In this document: piece after piece, positions 15,440 to 23,126 of the stretch
Position numbering within the stretch: the stretch's first letter is position 1
Layout: each line of letters opens with the position of its first letter
Assembly: GCA_937899055.1 (NCBI GenBank)
Contig: CALBPX010000091.1
Span: forward strand, 1-35,469
Direction of reading: 5' to 3'
Length of the DNA stretch: 35,469 nt
Origin: an uncultured Bacteroidales bacterium
GTDB taxonomy: Bacteria; Bacteroidota; Bacteroidia; Bacteroidales; UBA932
Notes under the pieces: generated by a model
The model's input: the letters and a program-made list of their open reading frames with translations, nothing else
The model's database searches: none
Told to the model about the DNA's origin: nothing
Translations under genes and position numbers: made by a program

Positions 15440-17452
15440 ATGAAAAAAATTCTGATAATCGCCTCTCTGCTAATGGCTATGACAGCTTGTAAAGAAAAGA
15501 ATCCTTTCCTCAGCGATTGGGATACTCCTTACGGAATCCCTCCGTTCGACCAGATTAAGACTGAACATTATATCCCTGCCCTGAAGCAGGGCATCGCTGA
15601 GCAGAAAAAGGAACTGGATGCCATAATTGAAAACCCGCAGACCCCTACATTTGAAAATACGGTTGCTCAGTACGAACTTTCCGGACGGCTGTTGTCAAAG
15701 GTAGTGGGAGTGCTGTTCAACCTGGCCGAAACCGATGCCGATTCCACTTTGAACAAAGTTGAAGAAGAGGCCAACGGACTTCTTACCGCCCTGAGCGACG
15801 AAACCTTCATGAACAAGAAGTTCTTTGAAAGGGTAAAGGCGGTTTATGAAGCGGACCAGAGCCGGCTCACCCGCGAGCAGCAGATGGCCCTCAAGAAGCT
15901 CTACCAGAACTTTACACGCAACGGTGTGGACCTTGACGAGGACTCTCAGCAGAAACTCAAGGACATAAACCAGCAACTGAGCCAGGCTCAGCATAAATTT
16001 GGGGAGAACCTTCTTGCCCAAAGCAATGCCTTTAAGGAAGAGTTTGGCATACCGGTATCTGCATATCCGGACGAGATGGCAAGCTGCACCGACAGAGACC
16101 GCCGCAAGGCAATGTTTGAGGCCTATTCCAACCGTGCCAACCACGGCGACGAATTTGACAACAAAGAAATCTGCCTGCAGATTATGAGGCTCAAGGCCCA
16201 AAAGGCCAAACTCCTTGGGTTTGAAAATTTTGCCGCCTACCAGCTGGACAACAAGATGGCCAAGGATCCTCAGACCGTAAATGCATTCCTGGATGAAATC
16301 ATGGTTGCAGCCAACAAAAAGTCCAAAGAAGAGGTTTACGATATGCAGAAGGTCATGGACCAGGATATCAAGGCCGGTCTGCTTCCTGCCGGCAGCAAGA
16401 TTGAGCCATGGGACTGGTTCTATTATGCAGAAAGGGTACGCAAGGCAAAGTATGACCTTGACGAAAACCTTACCAGGCCCTACTTTATGATGGAGAATGT
16501 CCGCAAGGGCATCTTCTACGCTGCCAACCTACTGTACGGAATCAATGTGGAACCTCTGGAGAATGTTCCAGTTTATAATCCGGAAGTGGATGTGTTCAAG
16601 GTAACGGATGCAGACGGGGCTTTGCTGGGAATCTTCCTGACAGATTATTTCCCAAGGAGCACCAAGAGAGGCGGAGCCTGGATGAACAACTTCAGAGACC
16701 AGTACACAGACAAAGACGGCAATGACATCCGCCCCATAATAGTAAATGTTGCAAACTTCAATGCCCCTACCGACTCTCTGCCCGGCCTGCTTACGATTGA
16801 TCAGGTAGAAACCATGTTCCACGAATTCGGACATGCCCTGCACGGCCTTCTGACCAAGTGCCACTATGCTTCCGTAAGCGGAACAAGCGTATCCAGAGAC
16901 TTTGTAGAAACTTTCTCGCAGTTCAACGAGAACTGGGCCTTCCAGCCGGAGATTCTGGCTCAGTATGCAAAGCACTACAGCAGCGGTCAGGTCATACCGG
17001 ATTCGCTGGTTGCCAAGATAAACAACTCCCACAAGTTCAATCAGGGGTTCATGACCGCAGAACTTTGTGCAGCCTCCATCCTGGATATGAAATGGCATCT
17101 CCTTTCCGAGGAACAGCTCCAGGAAATTGACATTGCGGCATTTGAATCAAAGGTTTGCTCCGACATGGGCCTGATAAAGGAAATCATTCCAAGATACCGC
17201 ACCACCTATTTCAACCACATATTCAACTCCGGCTACAGTGCCGGCTACTACAGCTATCTGTGGAGCGAAGTCCTTGACAAAGATGCATTTGACTACTTTG
17301 TCCAGAACGGTGTCTATAACAAGGACATAGCAACCAAGTTCCGCAGAACCTTCCTTGAAAAGGGCGGAAGCGAAGAACCTATGGTGCTGTATGAGATGTT
17401 TACAGGACGTCAGCCATCTCCGGTGCCGATGCTCCGTGCACGCGGACTTTAA
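15440..17452 (+). CDS. M3 family metallopeptidase lipoprotein (Dcp/oligopeptidase A type)
   Basis: 670-residue zinc peptidase of family M3, which cleaves short peptides inside a deep channel. The zinc site is intact: His461-Glu-Phe-Gly-His465 in MFHEFGHALHG, with Glu490 in RDFVETFSQF as third ligand. C-terminal substrate-binding Tyr/Gly segments (HIFNSGYSAGYYSYLWSEV) are also typical. A lipoprotein signal peptide with lipobox MTAC (Cys17) places it in the periplasm or on a membrane, unlike the cytoplasmic E. coli enzymes. It follows the DUF5689 gene by 5 bp and ends the plus-strand array. Only 6 bp separate its stop from the convergent gene at 17459. Dipeptidyl carboxypeptidase and oligopeptidase A activities cannot be told apart here. 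Confidence 0.92.
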   Translation: MKKILIIASLLMAMTACKEKNPFLSDWDTPYGIPPFDQIKTEHYIPALKQGIAEQKKELDAIIENPQTPTFENTVAQYELSGRLLSKVVGVLFNLAETDADSTLNKVEEEANGLLTALSDETFMNKKFFERVKAVYEADQSRLTREQQMALKKLYQNFTRNGVDLDEDSQQKLKDINQQLSQAQHKFGENLLAQSNAFKEEFGIPVSAYPDEMASCTDRDRRKAMFEAYSNRANHGDEFDNKEICLQIMRLKAQKAKLLGFENFAAYQLDNKMAKDPQTVNAFLDEIMVAANKKSKEEVYDMQKVMDQDIKAGLLPAGSKIEPWDWFYYAERVRKAKYDLDENLTRPYFMMENVRKGIFYAANLLYGINVEPLENVPVYNPEVDVFKVTDADGALLGIFLTDYFPRSTKRGGAWMNNFRDQYTDKDGNDIRPIIVNVANFNAPTDSLPGLLTIDQVETMFHEFGHALHGLLTKCHYASVSGTSVSRDFVETFSQFNENWAFQPEILAQYAKHYSSGQVIPDSLVAKINNSHKFNQGFMTAELCAASILDMKWHLLSEEQLQEIDIAAFESKVCSDMGLIKEIIPRYRTTYFNHIFNSGYSAGYYSYLWSEVLDKDAFDYFVQNGVYNKDIATKFRRTFLEKGGSEEPMVLYEMFTGRQPSPVPMLRARGL

Positions 17453-17458
17453 GGGCCG

Positions 17459-18223
17459 CTAATATTTGTCTTCTATCTGATCCTCGCGATCTTCCACATA
17501 GTCTTTGAACCTCTGACGGAGGCTCTGGGGTATGGTTTGGTCTGCCATAACCTTCTTTTCTATTTCCCAAAGGCGGTCCTCAACCTGCTTGGCTTTGCGT
17601 TTTTCGCCCTTGCGCAAAAGATTGTCATATTGAGAAAGCATACCGTAAACTCCGTATTTTTGGCAGAGTGAATTGAGCGTAACGGGTTCTTCCTTCTTCT
17701 CAGGCTCATCAATGATTTCCTGGGCAGGTTCCCCCGCTGCTTGAGTTTCTACGGCCTTTACATAGTTTATGTTGAAGGCAACATTTTCCGTCTTGTCAAG
17801 GATATCCTCAGCCTCTTTCTGCGTAAAGTCATTCTTGCTGCCTTCTTTTGCAAAAAAGGCTACGGTCTTTACAGCAGCCGTGTCAGCATTCAGAACAGGC
17901 AGTACATTAATCAGATCCTGAGCCGCAAGAACCAGATCTGAGCGGACTTTTACGCCCCTTTCATCCACAGGTACTATTTCCATTGCCAGCCCCTTTACGG
18001 CATCGCCGCCAATCTTTTTGACTGGAACAGCCGCCTTTACAGACCATTTGGAAGCATCCTCGTCATTGGGTTCCATAAATAAGTTTACGTCGCCCGCCAG
18101 ACAGAATGCAGAAAAGGCATTGCCGCCCAAGTCAACAGAATCCTTGTCAATGACAATTTCTGCGGGTTTTGAAGTGCAGGCAGCCAGCAGAACGGCAGCT
18201 GCCATAAAAAGGAATCTTTTCAT
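17459..18223 (-). CDS. Lipoprotein of unknown function with charged C-terminal helix
   Basis: 254 residues. The lipoprotein signal peptide is clear (MKRFLFMAAAVLLAAC, Cys16). The first 150 residues look beta-rich, with KPAEIVIDKDSVDLGGNAF and a central AAVPVKKIGGDAVKGLAMEIV strand region. A Glu/Pro-rich linker lies near 165-180 (EPAQEIIDEPEKKEEP). The last 70 residues are strongly charged and helical (LLRKGEKRKAKQVEDRLWE), probably a coiled coil. I do not recognise the family, and no enzyme motif is visible. It converges on the M3 peptidase gene and has its own upstream -7 element, so it is probably monocistronic. Confidence 0.65.
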   Translation of the reverse strand: MKRFLFMAAAVLLAACTSKPAEIVIDKDSVDLGGNAFSAFCLAGDVNLFMEPNDEDASKWSVKAAVPVKKIGGDAVKGLAMEIVPVDERGVKVRSDLVLAAQDLINVLPVLNADTAAVKTVAFFAKEGSKNDFTQKEAEDILDKTENVAFNINYVKAVETQAAGEPAQEIIDEPEKKEEPVTLNSLCQKYGVYGMLSQYDNLLRKGEKRKAKQVEDRLWEIEKKVMADQTIPQSLRQRFKDYVEDREDQIEDKY

Positions 18224-18263
18224 ATTTTGAGTGTTTTTGTAGGATTTCAGATCCAGTAACTTC

Positions 18264-18271
18264 CAAAGTTA
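18264..18271 (-). promoter_or_regulatory. Putative -7 element for the lipoprotein gene at 17459-18223
   Basis: Minus strand TAACTTTG matches TAnnTTTG and lies 40 bp upstream of the start codon. The closest TTTG upstream is only 14 bases away, so the -33 element is not convincing. The 122-bp intergenic stretch holds no other clear signal. Confidence 0.4.
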
Positions 18272-18345
18272 TGAATAATCTGCCACAAAACACACTTCAG
18301 CACATTAAAAGTTCAGATACGTTATACCTCAACTGAAAAAAGGCC

Positions 18346-20388
18346 TCAATATTCAAGCAGGGCCACAACCCCGTCCATAGTGCTTACAAGCAGCTGACTT
18401 TCCCCTATCGGGAGGGTGTAGTTTACCAGCGCCTCAGACATATAGTGCTGCCATACGACGCTGCCGTCCAGGCAGTTGAGGGCAAAGATACAGCCTCTGG
18501 AAGTAGATACGAACATCAGGCCCTGCCCCTGTTTTCCTACCCCTTCCTTTACGGTTATGGGAGTAGGAGCTATGTCGTACCTGTATTCCGTAATTGTCTG
18601 CCAGGCCTTAACATCCTGAGGGTTGAGATTTAAGAAACCGCCATCTTTTGAAGCGGAAGAAGCCAGCTTTTCTATCTTTTCTACAGAATAGGCCCTTACG
18701 GTGTCTTTCATGGATTTGATATAGAACTGCTGCCTGTCGGGCGACAGTCCTACAGCCTCTCTTCCGCCGTAGATCTGGGCAAGCACAGCACCGCTCTTTG
18801 CATCCAGTACATAGCTGTTGCGGTTAGGAAGGACAACAAATATTTTACCCTTGGCTTTTACAGGCCAGACCTGAGCCGCCGAAAAATTGCGGATACCGGG
18901 TATTTTCCACTCCCACTGAAGACGGCCGTTTCTGGGGTTGAACGAATACAGGCGGTTGCCCCAATCGCCCACAACTACCTGCTCCCTGTCTGCGTACGGA
19001 CGGCTGACTATAAAGCCTTCTATCTTGCCGTAGGTCCATCTGAGTTTTCCGCTCTTTAGGTCTATGGCCCTGAAAACTCCGTCGGAAGCCCCGATATAGG
19101 CCACTCCGTCAAAGATGTTGGCCGCCCCAAGCACAGACTTTCCGCAGGAGACTTTCCACCTTAACTGGCCGTTTTCTGGGTTCAGGCAATAGATGTTGTT
19201 GTCTGAACTTCCCACCACACAATATTTGCCGCTGACGGCAGGAGTGGAAAATGTCTTTCCTTCTGTCCTGAACTCCCAAAGCTTCTCTCCGCTGAGAGCA
19301 TCCAGGCCGTAAACATAGCCAGCCTCATCGGCGAATATTATTATGTCGCCCTTGGCAACCTGCTTTGAAGAAGAGGGAAGCATATTGAACCCTTCCTTGG
19401 AATAAGTCTGGTTCCTGGGGCTGTAGATGACTGCGGCCGAACCTATGTCTGCGTTGTTCTCATAGCGCCATATCTCTCTGACCTGCGGGAACCTTGAATT
19501 GAAATCGTTTTTGGGATGTTCATATACAATGTTGTCTGAACAAGGCTTTCCGTTGCTCAGCCTTACGGTGTACCAGATTTCTCCGGGCTGTTTCTTTCCT
19601 ACTATCTTATCTCTGAATGTAACCGTTGAGCCTTTTACCTCAGCGATTACATAGCCTATCTCCTTTTGGGAGGTTGCCAGCTGGGAACGGATGATGATGC
19701 CCGGAAGACCTTCGTAATCCATAGCCTTGTCTATGTGCCAGTGGCCGGAAAACACGAGCTGGGTATTCTTTGTCTTCAGCAGCTCTATGACATTGTCGTA
19801 CTTGAGCAAAGAAGAATCCAGCGGATAGTGGTTGGCAAAGAAAAGCATCTGGTCATCGGCCATTCGCCCAATCTGGTCTTCAAGCCAGAGCCAGCTTTCG
19901 CGCGGAATCAGGGCCGGCGCCATTCTGATGTTCGGACCGCAGGGCGTGCCCAGGAATTTGATACCTCCGGCCTCAAACTCATACCGCTCATATCCGAAAA
20001 CCCTTACGAACGAATTTGTTCCGCTTTCGCTCCACGTAGCATCATGGTTTCCGGGAATGATGAACCAGGGAATCTTGAACCCGTCCAGGATTTTCTTGGC
20101 GGATTTCAGCTCCTCGTCCGAGCCAAAGTTTGCAATATCGCCGTTCACCAGAACAAACTGCAGCTCAGGGTTATTGTTTATGTCTTCCACACATTGGGCG
20201 GTCCCCTTTTCGCTCGGCGAATTAAGGCTTATATGGATATCGCTCATCAAAGCAAATTTGAGGCTGCCGTCTTCCTTTGCCGGAATCCTTACCCCAGAAT
20301 AAGTTCCGTTTTCCGTTTTCTGAGCATACAAAAAAACGGTGGCCGCCATAAGGGCAGCAACCGTAAACATCATCCTTCTGAAGTTCAT
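18346..20388 (-). CDS. Secreted metallophosphoesterase fused to a PQQ-like beta-propeller
   Basis: 680 residues with a signal peptide (1-22, ending FLYAQ). The N-terminal calcineurin-like phosphoesterase (about 43-250) has the full metal set: Asp50/His52 in MSDIHIS, Asp84 in NGDIAN, Asn114/His115 in GNHDA, ANHYPLD, and SGHWHID. From about residue 340 a PQQ-type propeller follows, with repeats such as GLDALSGEKLWEF, CLNPENGQLRWKV, AIDLKSGKLRWTYG, SFNPRNGRLQWEW and ALNCLDGSVVWQH. No PQQ cofactor use is implied; such propellers often bind proteins or scaffold complexes, BamB being an example. It follows batE by 25 bp at the end of the Bat locus. The phosphoester substrate is unknown. Confidence 0.88.
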   Translation of the reverse strand: MNFRRMMFTVAALMAATVFLYAQKTENGTYSGVRIPAKEDGSLKFALMSDIHISLNSPSEKGTAQCVEDINNNPELQFVLVNGDIANFGSDEELKSAKKILDGFKIPWFIIPGNHDATWSESGTNSFVRVFGYERYEFEAGGIKFLGTPCGPNIRMAPALIPRESWLWLEDQIGRMADDQMLFFANHYPLDSSLLKYDNVIELLKTKNTQLVFSGHWHIDKAMDYEGLPGIIIRSQLATSQKEIGYVIAEVKGSTVTFRDKIVGKKQPGEIWYTVRLSNGKPCSDNIVYEHPKNDFNSRFPQVREIWRYENNADIGSAAVIYSPRNQTYSKEGFNMLPSSSKQVAKGDIIIFADEAGYVYGLDALSGEKLWEFRTEGKTFSTPAVSGKYCVVGSSDNNIYCLNPENGQLRWKVSCGKSVLGAANIFDGVAYIGASDGVFRAIDLKSGKLRWTYGKIEGFIVSRPYADREQVVVGDWGNRLYSFNPRNGRLQWEWKIPGIRNFSAAQVWPVKAKGKIFVVLPNRNSYVLDAKSGAVLAQIYGGREAVGLSPDRQQFYIKSMKDTVRAYSVEKIEKLASSASKDGGFLNLNPQDVKAWQTITEYRYDIAPTPITVKEGVGKQGQGLMFVSTSRGCIFALNCLDGSVVWQHYMSEALVNYTLPIGESQLLVSTMDGVVALLEY

Positions 20389-20413
20389 TTCAATTAAGTT
20401 TATAGGGTTTCAG

Positions 20414-21184
20414 TTATATCACTTCTATGTCCGAAGCTTTTATCCATCCCTGCCTTCCGTCCGAAATCTCAACGCGGCACCAGTCCTGCACCCTTTCCAA
20501 TATGTCCACCTTGGTACCCTCGTGGAGTACGAATATGCTATTCCCTCCGGCAGACGGAGCACTCTTTACGCTCCCGATATTCTCCACCACCACTGCGGAA
20601 TCGCCTCCCCGGGCCTGCCTTGCCAAAGACAGAGAGAATAGGAAAGTAATTATGACAGAGAGGAATATTATCATCGCGATGATAAAAAAGAACCTCCTTG
20701 CAGACGATCTGGAACTGAAACGGTAGATAAGCATGAAAGCCAGACCCACAGCCAAAAACACCAGCGACAGCACCGCCCAGGCATTGGACGAAAGGCTGTT
20801 CCTTACGCCCCTGACCCAACTGAAAAGTATGAACTGGGGCACATTGTCTATCTTGTCCAGAGTATGGGCCCTTGCCATCTCAAGATTGTGTTTTACGTCC
20901 TTGTCGGAAGGGTCGAGTTTAAGCGCCCTCTCATAGTTGAGTATGGCCTTTCCTATATTTCCTCGGCGATAGTAGGCATTGCCCAGATTATAGAAAAGAG
21001 ACGGCGACGAGGCCCCGCTTGAAACCAGGTTCTCATACTGCTCCACCGCGGCCTTGAAATCTCCGGTGGCATAGGCGTCCTCGGCACTTTTCCACATAGA
21101 AGCCAAGCCCCTGGGACCGTCCTGCGCACCAATTGCTGCAACCGACGCAAAAATCAACAAAACTGCAAACAATATCTTTTTCAT
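20414..21184 (-). CDS. batE: BatE: TPR and SH3 domain inner-membrane protein
   Basis: 256 residues. A signal peptide or first helix (1-20) precedes TPR motifs at about 34-103 (ASSPSLFYNLGNAYYRRGNI, AILNYERALKLDPSD). Two membrane helices follow (about 134-154 and 164-186), then a bacterial SH3 domain (about 196-256, VLHEGTKVDILERV and GRQGWIKASDIEVI). This order is typical of BatE of the Bacteroides aerotolerance operon. The TPR part should be periplasmic and may join BatA/B/C complexes. The gene lies 12 bp downstream of batD. The exact biochemical role of Bat proteins is not settled; some work links them to stress tolerance and others to cell-envelope functions. Confidence 0.88.
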   Translation of the reverse strand: MKKILFAVLLIFASVAAIGAQDGPRGLASMWKSAEDAYATGDFKAAVEQYENLVSSGASSPSLFYNLGNAYYRRGNIGKAILNYERALKLDPSDKDVKHNLEMARAHTLDKIDNVPQFILFSWVRGVRNSLSSNAWAVLSLVFLAVGLAFMLIYRFSSRSSARRFFFIIAMIIFLSVIITFLFSLSLARQARGGDSAVVVENIGSVKSAPSAGGNSIFVLHEGTKVDILERVQDWCRVEISDGRQGWIKASDIEVI

Positions 21185-21196
21185 AGCCTGTTCCTC

Positions 21197-23068
21197 CTAA
21201 AGTTTACTTTCAAATCTGGAAATAAGTTCCGCCGCCTTCCTGTACTGGGCATCCATGGCCCCTGCGGCGCCGTCCGGAGAATAGCGAACCATTTCGCAGT
21301 CGTCCAGAAGAGAAATCAAAGATGCAGCATCTTCTGCCGAAACCTGCTTTGAAAGCAAAGTTTCCTGAATTATATCGCGCTGAAGATCCGACCTCTGGAT
21401 AGAAAGTTTATCTGCCGTATAGCCCAACAGAGCCTTATGGAGCTCCTCGTAGAATTCCTGAACCTTGTTCTGCGTCAGGAAAGACTGGGCCGCTTTCAGC
21501 CTCTGGCGGGCAACCTTGTTGGCCTTGCGGTTACGGCTGCGTACCACGTCTTTCTGAAGGGCTATCCTGTTGCTCAGAAGCTTGCGTACCACAAAGAACG
21601 CTGCCAGAAGAAGGGCTGCAACAAGATAATATATCCAGTCCATAGTCAGGAAATTGCCGCCGGCCAAAGAAGGAATGGTGGTCTTCAGATAACGGATGTC
21701 TTCGCCCAGATTGCTGACAGACTTCTGAGTCTGCGGCACATACATTCCGCCCACACTTGAAGCAGATGACCCCTTGCCCACCTTTACAGTTATGGTGTCA
21801 GAAGTCAGCGTATTGTACCTTCTCTGCTGCAGGTCATAGTAAGTATAGTTTACGGGAGGTATCCTATACTCGCCCTCACCCCTTGGAATGAAAGGATATT
21901 CTATGGTCTTTTTGCCCGAATATCCCTCTGCTCCCAAAGAAAAGTTGTTGGTACTCTTGGCGTCATATCTTTCAAAATCAGGCGGAAGCACCACGGTGGG
22001 GTTCTCCAGCAGATTCAGGTTTCCGCTGCCGGAAAGTTCCACTATCAACGAAGCGGCCTCGTTGGCGTTCAGACTGTCTTTTGTAAGACGCACTTTCATG
22101 GAAAGCTTTCCCACTCCGCCTCCGAAGGTAGAGGGAGCTCCAGAAGGAATGTCTGAAACCTGAACCTTCAGAGCACCGGTAGAAAGCCTCTTGCGGACCG
22201 TGCTGTAGGAATCCATGTCGAACAGGTCGTCAAGGATGCTGCGGCTGCGCTGCGGACGGTTGAGCACCTCCACCTGACAGACCATTTCAGAAGGATCTAT
22301 GGTAAGGGTTCCCGTCTGCTGGGGCATGAGCATATAGCGGCGGATAACCGCACTCTGATATATCTGGTTCCCCACTTTTTCGCGGTTGAAGCTCAGATTC
22401 TGCGGAGCCTCGGTTTCCTGACTCCAGAACCCGTTGAAAACAGGCCATTTGATGTCTTCAAAAGCCACAATCTGACTCCTTGTATAGATTTTCAAGGTTG
22501 CAATTATAGGCTCGCCCTTTACAACCTTGGTCTTGTTCAGGCTCATCCTCAGGAACAGGTCTGCCTTGCCGTAGGATACAGCGGAATCGTCTTCGTTTGA
22601 AAAGGCAGATCCGGCCTGAGACTGCTGGGCCTGACTCTGGGTCTGCTGCGCCTGAGTTGTCTGTGTTGTCTGACCCTGAGCATTTTCTACAATCTCTATG
22701 GTAAGGGGCTTGGTGGTATATGTGCTGCCCTCAATTTCGGCACTTGCTTCAGATATGTTTATGCTGCCGCTTTCGCCTGCCTCCAGAACATATGTGTAAG
22801 TTACATTGTAAGAACTTGTCCTCTTGCCGTTTACGATAGATGTAAAGCTGGACGTTGAAGTTGTAGGGCCCGCAATTACATCGGCTCCGGAAAACGAAGG
22901 GCGGGCAAAAGACGCTACATCGCCGCTGGCTATGAACTTTACAAGAAACCGTTCGCCCTGCCCCACAACATTGGGAGCCTCAACCTTGAAGCTGTTCTGT
23001 GCCCATGCCGCCAGAGAAAAGACAGACACGGCAGCCGTGAGCAAAAATTTCAACAATCCGTTTTTCAT
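21197..23068 (-). CDS. batD: BatD: periplasmic membrane-anchored Bat protein
   Basis: About 623 residues from the ATG at 23068. Upstream in-frame ATGs at 23074 and 23089 are possible, but 23068 gives the best signal peptide (MKNGLLKFLLTAAVSVFSLA) and is preceded by a purine-rich AAGGAAGGAT. The protein is a run of beta-sandwich domains as in the BatD/oxygen-tolerance family. A Gln/Thr-rich spacer lies near residues 140-160 (QTTQTTQAQQTQSQAQQ). A single membrane helix lies near 480-500 (WIYYLVAALLLAAFFVV), then a cytoplasmic helical tail with LHKALLGYTADKLSI. It lies between batBC and batE in the order known for Bacteroidota Bat loci. Confidence 0.88.
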   Translation of the reverse strand: MKNGLLKFLLTAAVSVFSLAAWAQNSFKVEAPNVVGQGERFLVKFIASGDVASFARPSFSGADVIAGPTTSTSSFTSIVNGKRTSSYNVTYTYVLEAGESGSINISEASAEIEGSTYTTKPLTIEIVENAQGQTTQTTQAQQTQSQAQQSQAGSAFSNEDDSAVSYGKADLFLRMSLNKTKVVKGEPIIATLKIYTRSQIVAFEDIKWPVFNGFWSQETEAPQNLSFNREKVGNQIYQSAVIRRYMLMPQQTGTLTIDPSEMVCQVEVLNRPQRSRSILDDLFDMDSYSTVRKRLSTGALKVQVSDIPSGAPSTFGGGVGKLSMKVRLTKDSLNANEAASLIVELSGSGNLNLLENPTVVLPPDFERYDAKSTNNFSLGAEGYSGKKTIEYPFIPRGEGEYRIPPVNYTYYDLQQRRYNTLTSDTITVKVGKGSSASSVGGMYVPQTQKSVSNLGEDIRYLKTTIPSLAGGNFLTMDWIYYLVAALLLAAFFVVRKLLSNRIALQKDVVRSRNRKANKVARQRLKAAQSFLTQNKVQEFYEELHKALLGYTADKLSIQRSDLQRDIIQETLLSKQVSAEDAASLISLLDDCEMVRYSPDGAAGAMDAQYRKAAELISRFESKL

Positions 23069-23126
23069 ATACATTATCCTTCCTTGCAAATTTAGATTAT
23101 GTTAGGTAATAAATCAAACCCGGAGC

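Noticed and set aside
17453..17458. Shared bidirectional terminator between the M3 peptidase and the convergent lipoprotein gene
   Set aside because: The gap is only six bases and no GC-rich inverted repeat with a T run is visible there.
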